NCBI RefSeq assembly: GCF_014873535.1
Contig: NZ_JADBEF010000001.1
Coordinates: 1,488,001-1,552,000, forward strand
Direction of reading: 5' to 3'
Length of the DNA stretch: 64,000 nt
Source of the DNA: Nonomuraea africana
Lineage (GTDB): Bacteria > Actinomycetota > Actinomycetes > Streptosporangiales > Streptosporangiaceae
Position numbers and translations under genes: made by a program. Shown one piece after another: positions 8,960 to 18,167 of the stretch. Position 1 is the stretch's first letter; every line of letters starts with the position of its first letter. The notes under the pieces were generated by a model. That model was not told the DNA's origin. It ran no database searches and was given only the letters and a program-made list of their open reading frames with translations.

Positions 8960-9973
8960 ATGCGCGCAGCCGTACTTCATGGCGTCGGGAAGATCCAGCT
9001 GGAGGAGCGGCCGCGGCCCGAGCCGGGCCGCCGCGAGGTGCTCGTGCGGGTCGCCTCGGTCGGCACGTGCGGCTCGGACGTGCACTACTACGAGCACGGC
9101 CGGATCGGCGACTTCGTGGTGGAGTCCCCGCTCGTGCTCGGCCACGAGCCGTCGGGGACGGTGGTCGCCACCGGGGACGGCGCCACCCGCCACCGCCCGG
9201 GGCAGCGGGTCTCGCTGGAGCCCGGCGTGCCCGACTTCACCTGCCCGCAGTGCCTGGCGGGACGGTACAACCTCTGCCCGCGGATGCGGTTCTTCGGCAC
9301 CCCTCCGATCGACGGCGCCTTCTGCGAGTACGTCGTCGTGCGCGAGGAGTTCGCCTACGCCGTTCCCGACAGCCTGTCGGACGACGCGGCCGCCCTCATC
9401 GAGCCGCTGTCGGTGGGCGTGTGGGCCTGCGGGAAGGCGCGGGTCGGACCCGGCACGCGCGTGCTCGTCACCGGCGCGGGCCCGGTCGGGCTGCTGTGCA
9501 TGCAGGCCGCGCTGGCCTTCGGCGCCACCGAGGTCGTGATCACGGACGTCAACCCCGCCCGGCTGCGGCTGGCCCGCGAGCTGGGGGCGAGCGCGACGCT
9601 CGACGTGCGGGAGAACCGCCTGGCCGAGGCGGGGTTCGATCCCGACGTGCTGCTGGAGTGCTCGGGTCATCCGGCCGCCATCGGCGAGGCCGTCCGCTCG
9701 GTCGCCAGGGCGGGGCGGGTGGTCCTCGTCGGCATGGGTGGCGACGAGATCCCGCTGCCGCTGGCCCACGTGCAGACGCGCGAGCTCGAGGTCACGGGCA
9801 CCTTCCGCTACGCCAACACCTGGCCGCCGGCCATCGCGCTCGCCGCCGCCGGACGCGTCCAGCTGGACGCGCTGGTCACCGGCCACCACGGCCTGGCCGA
9901 GGTGGAGCAGGCGCTCGTGGCGGGCGGCCGCGATCCCGAGGTGGTCAAGGTCGTTGTCCGGCCACAGGAGTGA
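8960..9973 (+). CDS. Zinc-dependent polyol (sorbitol/xylitol-type) dehydrogenase
   Basis: MDR-family alcohol dehydrogenase of 337 residues that would oxidise a sugar alcohol to the 2-ketose with NAD+. Catalytic zinc ligands are in GTCGSDVHYYEHG and the GHEPSGTVV motif. The cysteine pattern CPQCLAGRYNLCP is that of sorbitol dehydrogenases, which lack one of the four structural-zinc cysteines. The nucleotide motif VTGAGPVGLLCMQAA lies near residue 165. It sits between the permease and ATPase genes, so it is made with the importer. With both this enzyme and mtlK the locus can handle more than one polyol. Exact substrate is not resolvable here. Confidence 0.88.
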   Translation: MRAAVLHGVGKIQLEERPRPEPGRREVLVRVASVGTCGSDVHYYEHGRIGDFVVESPLVLGHEPSGTVVATGDGATRHRPGQRVSLEPGVPDFTCPQCLAGRYNLCPRMRFFGTPPIDGAFCEYVVVREEFAYAVPDSLSDDAAALIEPLSVGVWACGKARVGPGTRVLVTGAGPVGLLCMQAALAFGATEVVITDVNPARLRLARELGASATLDVRENRLAEAGFDPDVLLECSGHPAAIGEAVRSVARAGRVVLVGMGGDEIPLPLAHVQTRELEVTGTFRYANTWPPAIALAAAGRVQLDALVTGHHGLAEVEQALVAGGRDPEVVKVVVRPQE

Positions 9974-9984
9974 TGGAGAGATCG

Positions 9985-11111
<1,127 letters not shown>

Positions 11112-11115
<4 letters not shown>

Positions 11116-12077
11116 TCGTGTCCTGCGGGGAGGCACTGATCGACCTGGTGCCCCGGCAGGACGGCGCCTACCTGCCGCGGCCGGGAGGCAGCCCGGCCAA
11201 CGTCGCCGTCGGTCTCGGCCGCCTCGGTGCCGAGGCCGCCCTGCTGGCCCGGCTCGCCGGCGACGGGTTCGGCAGGCTGCTGCGCGCGCACCTGACGCGG
11301 TCGCACGTCGACCTCGGCCTTGCCGTACCCGCTGAGGAGCCCACCACGCTGGCCGTCGTCACCCTCGACGCCGCGGGCGGCGCCGAGTACGCCTTCTACG
11401 TCGAGGGCAGCGCCGACGGCGCCTGGCGGCCCGACCGGCTGCCGCCCGCGCTGCCCGAACGGGCCCGCTGCCTGCACGTCAGCGGGTCGTTCGCGCTCGC
11501 CGTACCCGGCATGGGCGACACGCTGGAGCTGCTGCTCCAGCGGGAACGACCCCGGCGCGCCCTCACCTTCGACCCCAACCTGAGACCGCGGCTGGCCCGC
11601 GACCCGGCCCGCCTGCGCGAGCGGCTGGAGCGCTGGATCGCCCTGGCGGACCTGATCAAGGTCAGCTCCGACGACGTCGCATGGCTCGCTCGCGGCGAGC
11701 CGGTCGAGGCCATCGCGGCCCGCTGGCGCAGCCGCGGGCCGAGCGTCGTCGTGGTGACGCGCGGGGCGGACGGCGTGCACGCGGCCGGGCCGGCGGGCAC
11801 CGTCGACCTGCCGGCGGAACGGGTACGGGTCGTCGACACGGTCGGCGCGGGGGACGCGTTCATGTCCGGCCTGCTGGCCGCCCTCGACCGGGACGGGAGC
11901 CTGACCCGGCAGCGGCTGGCCACCCTCTCCGCCGACACGCTGACCGGCGCGCTGGCCTATGCCCAGCGCGTCGCGGCCATCACCTGCACCCGCGTGGGCG
12001 CGGACCCGCCCTGGCGCTCGGAGCTGGACCCCCTGACCGCCGAACAGGGCGCTACAGGCCGCCGCAGCCGTCCGTGA
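11112..12077 (+). CDS. PfkB-family fructokinase
   Basis: Phosphorylates fructose (or a related ketose) released by the polyol dehydrogenases. The 321 residues carry both PfkB signatures: GGSPANVAVGLGRLGAEAALL near residue 25 and DTVGAGDAFMSGLLAAL near residue 240, which contains the catalytic aspartate. ATG 11112 overlaps the ATPase stop (ATGA), the last coupling in the operon. The 3' end overlaps the convergent LCP gene by 26 bp. Fructokinase is favoured over ribokinase by the context; sequence alone allows other sugar kinases. Confidence 0.88.
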
Positions 12078-13485
12078 TGCCCTTCGGCGATGCCGCGTCG
12101 GAGGGCTTGGGCGTGGCGGTCGAGGTGGCCGAGGTCTTGGGGGAGGGCGCGGCCGAGGCGACGCTGGGCTTCGGCGTGACCGAGTCCTTGATGGCCTTGG
12201 CGGTGACGGCGCGGATCTTCGTCCAGTCGGGGTAGCCGGTGTTGATCAGCGGGGGCACGAACTGCACGCTGGTCACCTTCGCGTTCTTCACCTTCAGCGC
12301 CAACGGGACCAGGTGCTGGAGCATGTCGCGGGGGATGTCGGTCCGCACGAGTTCCCTGGCCGCGAGCGCGATCCCGTTGAACCTGGTCAGGACGGTCGCG
12401 GGATCGGCCTGCTGGAGCAGCGCGCCCATGACGCAGCGCTGCCTGCGCATGCGGGTGAAGTCGTCGCTGTAGGTGCGCGAGCGGGCGTACCACATCGCGT
12501 CGGCGCCCTTGAGCTTGCGCGTGCCCGCCTTGACCAGGCCCTCGTTGTACTTGCCGAACACGACGTCCTGCTCGACCGTGATCGTGATGCCGCCGATCGC
12601 GTCGATGAGCCTGGCGAAGCCCCACATGTTGACCAGCGCGTACCAGTCGATCTTGAGGCCGAGCGTGTAGCCGATGGTGTCCATCAGCACCTGCGCCCCC
12701 TGTCCCTTCCTGCCGCCGAAGAGCTCGGGGTGCGCGTCGGCGTACTCCCACACGCTGTTGAGCAGGTCGCTGCGGCCGCCGGCGCCGTCACGGGGGAGCC
12801 TGAACCCGTCGGGGAAGCGCCTGGCCATCGGGCTGCCGGGCGGGAAGCGCACGTCCTCCAGGTTGCGCGGAAGGCTGAGCAGCACGGTGTTGCCGGTCTT
12901 CACGTCGATGCTGGCGACGTTCATGCTGTCGGTGCGCACGCCGGTCCTGTTGTCGTCGGCGTCGCCGCCGAGCAGCAGGATGTTCACCCGCGTCCGGCTC
13001 GCCCACGGGTTGACCGGCTTGCGCTCGCCGGCCAGCGGCTCCGTCGACCGGTTGAAGACGCTGTCGATGGTCCGGTTCCCGACCCACACGGCCTGCGTGA
13101 CCAGGCCGAACGGCAGGACGACCGCGACCGACAGCAGCCCCGCGGCCATGCCGGTGAGGAACTGCCCACGCTGGGGCAGCCTGCCGGGCCGCAGCACCAG
13201 AAACGAGTGGATGATCAGGGCGAACCACCCCAGGCCGAGCAGCGCCGCGCCGACCGTGACCGCCGTCATCCTGGCGCCGGAGGTCAGCAGCGCGCCGAAC
13301 AGGTCCCCGTCGGCCGTCAGCACCAGCCACAGGACGCCCAGCAGCAGCAGGGCGTAGCCGGTCAGCAGCGCGAGACCCGTCCTGCGCCACCCCGCGCGCA
13401 GGTGGGCCGCGCCGGGAGCCACCGCGGACAGCAGCATCCAGCCCAGCACCGCGCCCGATCCGGCGGGTCTCGTCCTGTCCGTCAC
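12052..13485 (-). CDS. LytR-CpsA-Psr (LCP) family cell-wall glycopolymer transferase
   Basis: LCP proteins attach lipid-linked glycopolymers to peptidoglycan (in actinomycetes, arabinogalactan or teichoic-type polymers). The 477 residues start GTG TDRTRPAGSG, then about four hydrophobic segments within the first 140 residues, more than the single anchor of classical LCPs. The extracytoplasmic LCP core follows: NILLLGGDADDNRTG, RTDSMNVASID, SLPRNL, IDWYALVNMWGFARLIDAIGG and MWYARSRTYSDDFTRMRRQR, including the catalytic arginines. The tail is a Ser/Thr/Pro/Lys-rich low-complexity segment. It is convergent with the fructokinase and divergent from the enoyl-CoA hydratase. Confidence 0.9.
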   Translation of the reverse strand: MTDRTRPAGSGAVLGWMLLSAVAPGAAHLRAGWRRTGLALLTGYALLLLGVLWLVLTADGDLFGALLTSGARMTAVTVGAALLGLGWFALIIHSFLVLRPGRLPQRGQFLTGMAAGLLSVAVVLPFGLVTQAVWVGNRTIDSVFNRSTEPLAGERKPVNPWASRTRVNILLLGGDADDNRTGVRTDSMNVASIDVKTGNTVLLSLPRNLEDVRFPPGSPMARRFPDGFRLPRDGAGGRSDLLNSVWEYADAHPELFGGRKGQGAQVLMDTIGYTLGLKIDWYALVNMWGFARLIDAIGGITITVEQDVVFGKYNEGLVKAGTRKLKGADAMWYARSRTYSDDFTRMRRQRCVMGALLQQADPATVLTRFNGIALAARELVRTDIPRDMLQHLVPLALKVKNAKVTSVQFVPPLINTGYPDWTKIRAVTAKAIKDSVTPKPSVASAAPSPKTSATSTATPKPSDAASPKGITDGCGGL

Positions 13486-13513
13486 GCGTAACCTGCTTCC
13501 CCGTACGGTCCGT

Positions 13514-13626
13514 CGTAGGCCGACGGGAGCCTACGGACCCAGTACGAAATATGCGCCTATAGGCGGATGAACATCCAGCAAACCCTGTCTTCTTGGCGGA
13601 GGGGTCGACCGAATAACATTCGGTTC
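13514..13626. promoter_or_regulatory. Divergent promoter region with three inverted repeats
   Basis: Between the LCP and enoyl-CoA hydratase genes lie CGTAGGC/GCCTACG (13514-13520 with 13529-13535), the perfect palindrome CGCCTATAGGCG (13554-13565) and CCGAAT-AAC-ATTCGG (13609-13623). The last overlaps a -10-like TAACAT (13614-13619) that ends 7 nt before ATG 13627, suggesting a leaderless and repressible hydratase transcript. Function is inferred. Confidence 0.5.
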
Positions 13627-14544
13627 ATGCCCTTCTCTCAGATCGAGTACGGCATCGCCACCCTGACATTGAATCGCCCCGAGCGGCTGAATGCGTTCAC
13701 GTTCACGATGCGCAGCGAGCTGATCGAGGCCTTCGACCTGGCCGACGCCGACGACTCCGTACGGGCCGTGGTCGTCACGGGCGCGGGACGGGCCTTCTGC
13801 GCGGGCGCGGACCTGGGCGGCGGCGGGGAGACCTTCAACCGGGCAGGCGACGGCAACCGGGCAGGCGACGGCGACCGGGCAGGCGACGGCGACCGGGCAG
13901 ACGACGGCAACCGGGCGGACGACGGGCGGCGCGAGACCGTCGATGGCGCGCCGCGCGACGGCGGCGGCACGGTCGCCCTGCGCATCGCCGCCTCGCTCAA
14001 GCCGGTCATCGGCGCGATCAACGGCCCAGCGGTCGGGGTCGGCGTCACGATGACCCTCCCCATGGACATCAGGATCGCCGCCGACAGCGCCAGGTTCGGC
14101 TTCGTCTTCGCCCGGCGCGGCATCGTCACCGAGGCGGCGTCCAGCTGGTTCCTGCCGCGGATCGTGGGCATCTCGCAGGCCATGGAGTGGGCGGCGACCG
14201 GGCGTGTCTTCCCCGCCGCCGAGGCGCTGGAGGGACGGCTGGTCTCCAGGGTCTGCCCCGCCGAGGAACTGCTGCCCGCCGCCTACGCGCTGGCGCGCGA
14301 GATCGCCGACAACACCTCGGGCGTCTCGGTCGCGGCGATCAGGCGGCTGATGTGGTCGGGCCTGTCGGCCCAGTCGCCGTGGGAGGCGCACGCCGCCGAC
14401 TCCAGGCTCATGGCCGAGCTCGGCGGGGCCGCCGACGCGGTCGAGGGCGTGACGTCCTTCCTCGAGAAGCGCCCGCCCGCCTTCACGATGAAGATCAGCG
14501 AGGCTGATGTGCCGATCTGGCCGAGGAATCCCTATCGTGACTAG
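13627..14544 (+). CDS. Enoyl-CoA hydratase/isomerase family protein with in-frame repeat insertion
   Basis: Crotonase-fold enzyme acting on acyl-CoA thioesters. Start ATG 13627 follows a -10 element by 7 nt. Crotonase landmarks: LTLNRPERLNAFT, VVVTGAGRAFCAGADLGGG (oxyanion-hole segment) and KPVIGAINGPAVGVGVTMTL (second oxyanion segment). The usual catalytic glutamate region reads FVFARRGIVTEAASSWFLPR. Residues 71-100 are five copies of a six-residue unit, (N/D)RA(G/D)DG, inserted in the loop after the CoA-binding segment; this makes it 305 residues against about 260-290 normally. A hydrolase gene overlaps its end by 8 bp. Specific substrate is unknown. Confidence 0.85.
   Translation: MPFSQIEYGIATLTLNRPERLNAFTFTMRSELIEAFDLADADDSVRAVVVTGAGRAFCAGADLGGGGETFNRAGDGNRAGDGDRAGDGDRADDGNRADDGRRETVDGAPRDGGGTVALRIAASLKPVIGAINGPAVGVGVTMTLPMDIRIAADSARFGFVFARRGIVTEAASSWFLPRIVGISQAMEWAATGRVFPAAEALEGRLVSRVCPAEELLPAAYALAREIADNTSGVSVAAIRRLMWSGLSAQSPWEAHAADSRLMAELGGAADAVEGVTSFLEKRPPAFTMKISEADVPIWPRNPYRD
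13837..13926 (+). repeat. Five-copy 18-bp in-frame tandem repeat
   Basis: Five consecutive 18-bp units of the form (A/G)ACCGGGCA(G/A)GCGACGGC occupy exactly 90 bp inside the enoyl-CoA hydratase gene. Units 1 and 2 are identical, and the fourth and fifth have drifted. The 18-bp period keeps the frame, encoding an acidic Gly-rich loop. Confidence 0.95.
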
Positions 14545-15454
14545 CGTGTACGAGACAACGGTCCTGCGCCTGCCGTCCGACTTCGAGGGCGAGGTGGTCG
14601 CCACCCTGGTCGCCAGGACGGCGGGCTCGCGCCGCGCGGTCCTCTACCTGCACGGCTTCACCGACTACTTCTTCCAGGATCACCTGGCCGACTACTACCT
14701 GGAGAGGGACGTCGACTTCTACGCCCTCGATCTGCGGAAGTACGGCAGGTCGCTGCTGCCGCACCAGACCAGGGGGCTGATCAGGAGCGTCACCGACTAC
14801 TTCCCCGAGATCGACGAGGCCGTCCGCGTCATCAGGAAGGACCACGACGAGCTCACGCTGAACGCCCACTCCACCGGCGGCCTGGTCGCCTCCCTCTGGG
14901 CCGACAGGGTGCGCGGCAGAGGGTTGGTCCAGGGGCTCGTGCTCAACAGCCCGTTCCTCGACCTCAACGTCCCCTACCCGCTGCGGCTGGCCGCCGACCT
15001 GCTCAAGACCCCGCTGTCCTACACCACGAGGCCGCTGCCGCTCGGGGTCAGCACCGCGTACGGCAAGAGCATCCACCGCGACCACGGCGGCGAATGGGAC
15101 TTCGACCTGGAGCTCAAGCCCCTGGGCGGGTTCGACGTGCACGCCACCTGGCTGGCGGCCATCCGCAGGGCGCAGCGCCGCCTGCACAAGGGGCTCGCCG
15201 TCGACGTGCCCGTGCTGGTGCTCGCCGCGGCGGCCGGGCTCAGGGTGCGCGACTTCGTCCCCGAGGCGCGCTCGGCGGACGTGGTGCTCGACCCGCGCCA
15301 GATCGCCAGATGGTCCACCTCGATCGGGCCGCACGTCACCTGCGTGCGGGTGCGCGACGGCATCCATGACCTCGTGCTGTCGGCCGAGCCCGTGCGCAAG
15401 CAGGTCTTCGAGGAGATCGACCGCTGGACCCGCGCCTACATCCACGCCTCATGA
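14537..15454 (+). CDS. Alpha/beta hydrolase (serine hydrolase/lysophospholipase-like)
   Basis: Cytoplasmic alpha/beta-hydrolase of 305 residues with no signal peptide. Oxyanion segment VLYLHGFTDYFFQDHLADY near residue 35, nucleophile elbow NAHSTGGLVA (Ser in an A-H-S-T-G context) near residue 115, and a late histidine in VRDGIHDLVLS. This pattern fits the monoglyceride lipase/lysophospholipase group. GTG 14537 overlaps the last 8 bp of the hydratase gene, so the two are probably cotranscribed and translationally coupled; this hints at a shared acyl substrate, but that is inference. It meets the next gene end to end with no gap. Confidence 0.85.
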   Translation: MTSVYETTVLRLPSDFEGEVVATLVARTAGSRRAVLYLHGFTDYFFQDHLADYYLERDVDFYALDLRKYGRSLLPHQTRGLIRSVTDYFPEIDEAVRVIRKDHDELTLNAHSTGGLVASLWADRVRGRGLVQGLVLNSPFLDLNVPYPLRLAADLLKTPLSYTTRPLPLGVSTAYGKSIHRDHGGEWDFDLELKPLGGFDVHATWLAAIRRAQRRLHKGLAVDVPVLVLAAAAGLRVRDFVPEARSADVVLDPRQIARWSTSIGPHVTCVRVRDGIHDLVLSAEPVRKQVFEEIDRWTRAYIHAS

Positions 15455-16948
15455 TCACCAGGGGAAGGCGAACAGGCCGTAGTAGGCGGCGGCCACCAGC
15501 AGCAGCCCGGTGCCGCCGAGCGCCCCGGCGATCGCCACGTGCTGCCACCTGCTCGGCCGCATGCCCTCACGCAGGCCCGACACCACCGCCGCCACGGCCG
15601 TCACCTCCTGCAGCAGCATGAGGACGGCCAGCACCCTGACCACCATCCAGCCGGCCAGCACGGCGGGCCACGCGCCCGCCTGGTTGATCGAGAACATCAC
15701 CAGCAGCGTGATGAAGGCGAGCACCGCGGCCAGCAGGCCGACGCCCGTCCACGCCATCCTGCGCAGCCTGCGCCTGATCGGCGGCCACAGCCTGGCGTTG
15801 GTCTCCTCCAGCGACGTGTGGCGGCCGCGCAGCCTGACGAACATCACGGCCACGGGGCCCGCGACGTAGCCGACGGCGGCCAGGCAGATCGTCAGGCCGA
15901 GCATCGCGCCCCCGGCGTACCAAGGGGCGGCGGGCACGTCGCTGGCCGCGAAGCGCTGCACCGGGGTGGCGCCGGCCAGGTGCAGCGCGGGCTGGGCGGT
16001 GCCGGGCAGGCCAAGGACCCAGTTGCCGAGCGTGTCGAGGTAGCCGGGGGTGAAGGGGCCGCCGCCGATGCGCATCGCGTGGTCGGCGCTGGCCAGGTAG
16101 CGGATCGTGTAGGAGTCGTTGCCCGCCGTGGTCAGGCCCTTGATCAGGGCCTCGGTGCTCTCGACGAAGGGGATGGAGGGGTCGGCGGTGCCGTACAGCG
16201 CGAGAACGGGTTGCTTGATGCCCTGCAGCGCGGGCAGCGCGTCGTAGCGCAGGAAGTTGAAGCCCACGCCGCCCATCGCCCTGGTCAGCAGGTCGCGCGC
16301 GCCGATCGGCGCGCGCAGGCGCAGCAGCTGCTCGTTCAGCGCCCACGCGACCTGGCGCAGCGGCGAGACGTTCGGGGAGGAGACGAGCACGATGAAGCCG
16401 ACGTCGGAGCTCTTGGCCGCGGCGATCGGCACCACCCAGCCGCCCTCGCTGACCCCCCACACGCCGGTGCGGGCCGGATCGACGTCGGGCCTGGCGCGCA
16501 GGTGCCCCACCATCCGCAGCACGTCGTCGGCGAGCAGGCCGAAGTCTCTGCTGCGGAAGTCGTAGCCGATCTCCCGCTTGTCGTAGGCGAGCGTGACCAC
16601 GCCCGCCCTCGCCAGGAACTCCGCCTGCGGCGTGAACTCCTCACGCGAGCCGTTGCCCGAACCCGACACGAACACCATCGCCGGATGCCTGCCCGGCCTC
16701 AGCGGCACCCTGATCGTGCCGTGCAGCCACTGGCGCTCGGCCTGGATGGAGAACCGCTCGGTGCGGAAGGAGCCGGTCGCCGCCACGGGCCGCCGCTCGT
16801 GGGCGGGCTGCGGGGGCAGCGACTGGAACATCGGATCGGCCGTCAGCGGCGGTGGATCGAAGGCCGGCGGCAACGCGTAGCCCACCGTCGCGAGTGCCAT
16901 CAGCACCAGGCCGACGGCCACGCTCAATGTGCCTCGGCCGGTGCGCAT
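15455..16948 (-). CDS. Membrane-anchored alpha/beta hydrolase with C-terminal transmembrane domain
   Basis: Start ATG 16948 is chosen because GGGGAGG lies just before it; an ATG 12 nt upstream is also in frame. The 497-residue protein begins with a signal/anchor (LSVAVGLVLMALATVGYALPP). A secreted alpha/beta hydrolase follows, with VSGSGNGSREEF as oxyanion segment, GVWGVSEGGW as nucleophile elbow (G-x-S-x-G), and ASADHAMRIG likely supplying the histidine. Four hydrophobic segments fill the last 170 residues. So an extracytoplasmic esterase or peptidase-like domain is tethered by a polytopic tail. Substrate is not recognisable. Confidence 0.82.
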   Translation of the reverse strand: MRTGRGTLSVAVGLVLMALATVGYALPPAFDPPPLTADPMFQSLPPQPAHERRPVAATGSFRTERFSIQAERQWLHGTIRVPLRPGRHPAMVFVSGSGNGSREEFTPQAEFLARAGVVTLAYDKREIGYDFRSRDFGLLADDVLRMVGHLRARPDVDPARTGVWGVSEGGWVVPIAAAKSSDVGFIVLVSSPNVSPLRQVAWALNEQLLRLRAPIGARDLLTRAMGGVGFNFLRYDALPALQGIKQPVLALYGTADPSIPFVESTEALIKGLTTAGNDSYTIRYLASADHAMRIGGGPFTPGYLDTLGNWVLGLPGTAQPALHLAGATPVQRFAASDVPAAPWYAGGAMLGLTICLAAVGYVAGPVAVMFVRLRGRHTSLEETNARLWPPIRRRLRRMAWTGVGLLAAVLAFITLLVMFSINQAGAWPAVLAGWMVVRVLAVLMLLQEVTAVAAVVSGLREGMRPSRWQHVAIAGALGGTGLLLVAAAYYGLFAFPW

Positions 16949-17032
16949 CGGCCTCCCCATGTGAGTGGTTTGCCCGCCGATCTTCTAGCCTACTCCCGGC
17001 GGTCTCGCCGACGCTCGCGATAAATGTCAGCC

Positions 17033-17047
17033 GAAGCTGTTAGCTTC
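17033..17047. promoter_or_regulatory. Inverted repeat over the sbcDC promoter
   Basis: GAAGCT-GTT-AGCTTC is a perfect inverted repeat whose right arm overlaps a -10-like TTAGCT (17040-17045). That -10 ends 9 nt before the sbcD ATG. It is not the actinobacterial LexA consensus, so the regulator is unknown. Confidence 0.45.
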
Positions 17048-17054
17048 CTGCCTC

Positions 17055-18167
17055 ATGCGCCTCTTGCACACCTCCGACTGGCACCTCGGCCGGTCCTTCC
17101 ACCGCGAGAGCCTCCTCGAAGGCCAGGCCGCCTTCGTCGACCACCTGGTCGAGACGGTCCGCGCGGAGAAGGTGGAGGTGGTGGCGGTCGCCGGCGACGT
17201 CTACGACCGGGCGCTGCCGTCGGTCGACGCGGTCGCGCTGTGCAACGAGGCCCTGCGGCGGCTGGCGGGCGCGGGGGCGCGCGTCGTCCTGATCAGCGGC
17301 AACCACGACTCCGCGCGCCGGCTCGGCTTCGGCGCCGACCTGATCGACGCGGCCGGCGTCCACCTGCGCACCGACCCGTCCCGCGCGTGGGAGCCGGTGC
17401 TCGTCGGCGACGTCGCCTTCTACGGCATCCCCTACCTCGAGCCCGAGCTGGTGCGCGGCCCGTGGGAGCTGGCCGAGCGCAGCCACACCGCGGCCCTGTC
17501 CCATGCGATGGCGCGCGTCAGATCCTCTCTCGTACGGCACCGCCGCTCGGTCGTGCTCGCCCACGCCTTCGTGGCGGGCGGCGCCGCCAGCGACAGCGAA
17601 CGCGACATCAGCGTCGGCGGCGTCGCCCACGTGCCCCTCTCGGTCTTCGACGGCGTCGACTACGTCGCGCTCGGCCACCTGCACGGCCGCCAGCGCATGT
17701 CCCCTTCGGTGCGCTACTCGGGCTCGCCGCTGGTCTACTCCTTCTCCGAGGCCGACCACGTGAAGGGCTCGTGGCTGGTGACGGTCGGCTCGTCGGAGGC
17801 CGACTTCGTCCCCGCCCCTGTGCCCCGCAAGGTCGGCCGCCTGCGCGGCACCCTGGAGTCCCTGCTGACCGACCCGTCGCTGGCCGACCGCGAGGACCAC
17901 TGGCTTCAGGTGACGCTCACCGACGCGACCCGGCCCAAGGCCGCCATGGACCGGCTGCGCGCCCGCTTCCCCCACACGCTGGCCCTCGCCTTCGACCCGC
18001 AGGGCGCGGTGCCGGGCGCTTCCGCCGCGCCGCTGATCGGGCGGCCCGAGGCGGAGGTCGCCCTCGACTTCGTCCGCGAGGTGCGCGGCGAGCCCGCCGA
18101 CCCCATGGAGGAGCGGTTGCTGCGCGAGGCCGTCGAGGCGTCGAGGATCAAGGAGGTCCTGGTCTAG
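17055..18167 (+). CDS. sbcD: Exonuclease SbcD (Mre11-like nuclease subunit)
   Basis: Mn-dependent nuclease subunit of the SbcCD (Rad50/Mre11) complex, which opens hairpins and processes DNA ends. The 370 residues show the calcineurin-like phosphoesterase motifs: LHTSDWHLGRSFHR (D-x-H), VAGDVYDRALPS (GD), LISGNHDSARRL (GNHD), then VVLAHAF and YVALGHLHGRQ (GH-x-H). A capping domain follows to about residue 330. The sbcC ATG directly abuts its TAG, and AAGGAGGT inside the sbcD end serves sbcC, so the two are made together. Confidence 0.95.
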   Translation: MRLLHTSDWHLGRSFHRESLLEGQAAFVDHLVETVRAEKVEVVAVAGDVYDRALPSVDAVALCNEALRRLAGAGARVVLISGNHDSARRLGFGADLIDAAGVHLRTDPSRAWEPVLVGDVAFYGIPYLEPELVRGPWELAERSHTAALSHAMARVRSSLVRHRRSVVLAHAFVAGGAASDSERDISVGGVAHVPLSVFDGVDYVALGHLHGRQRMSPSVRYSGSPLVYSFSEADHVKGSWLVTVGSSEADFVPAPVPRKVGRLRGTLESLLTDPSLADREDHWLQVTLTDATRPKAAMDRLRARFPHTLALAFDPQGAVPGASAAPLIGRPEAEVALDFVREVRGEPADPMEERLLREAVEASRIKEVLV

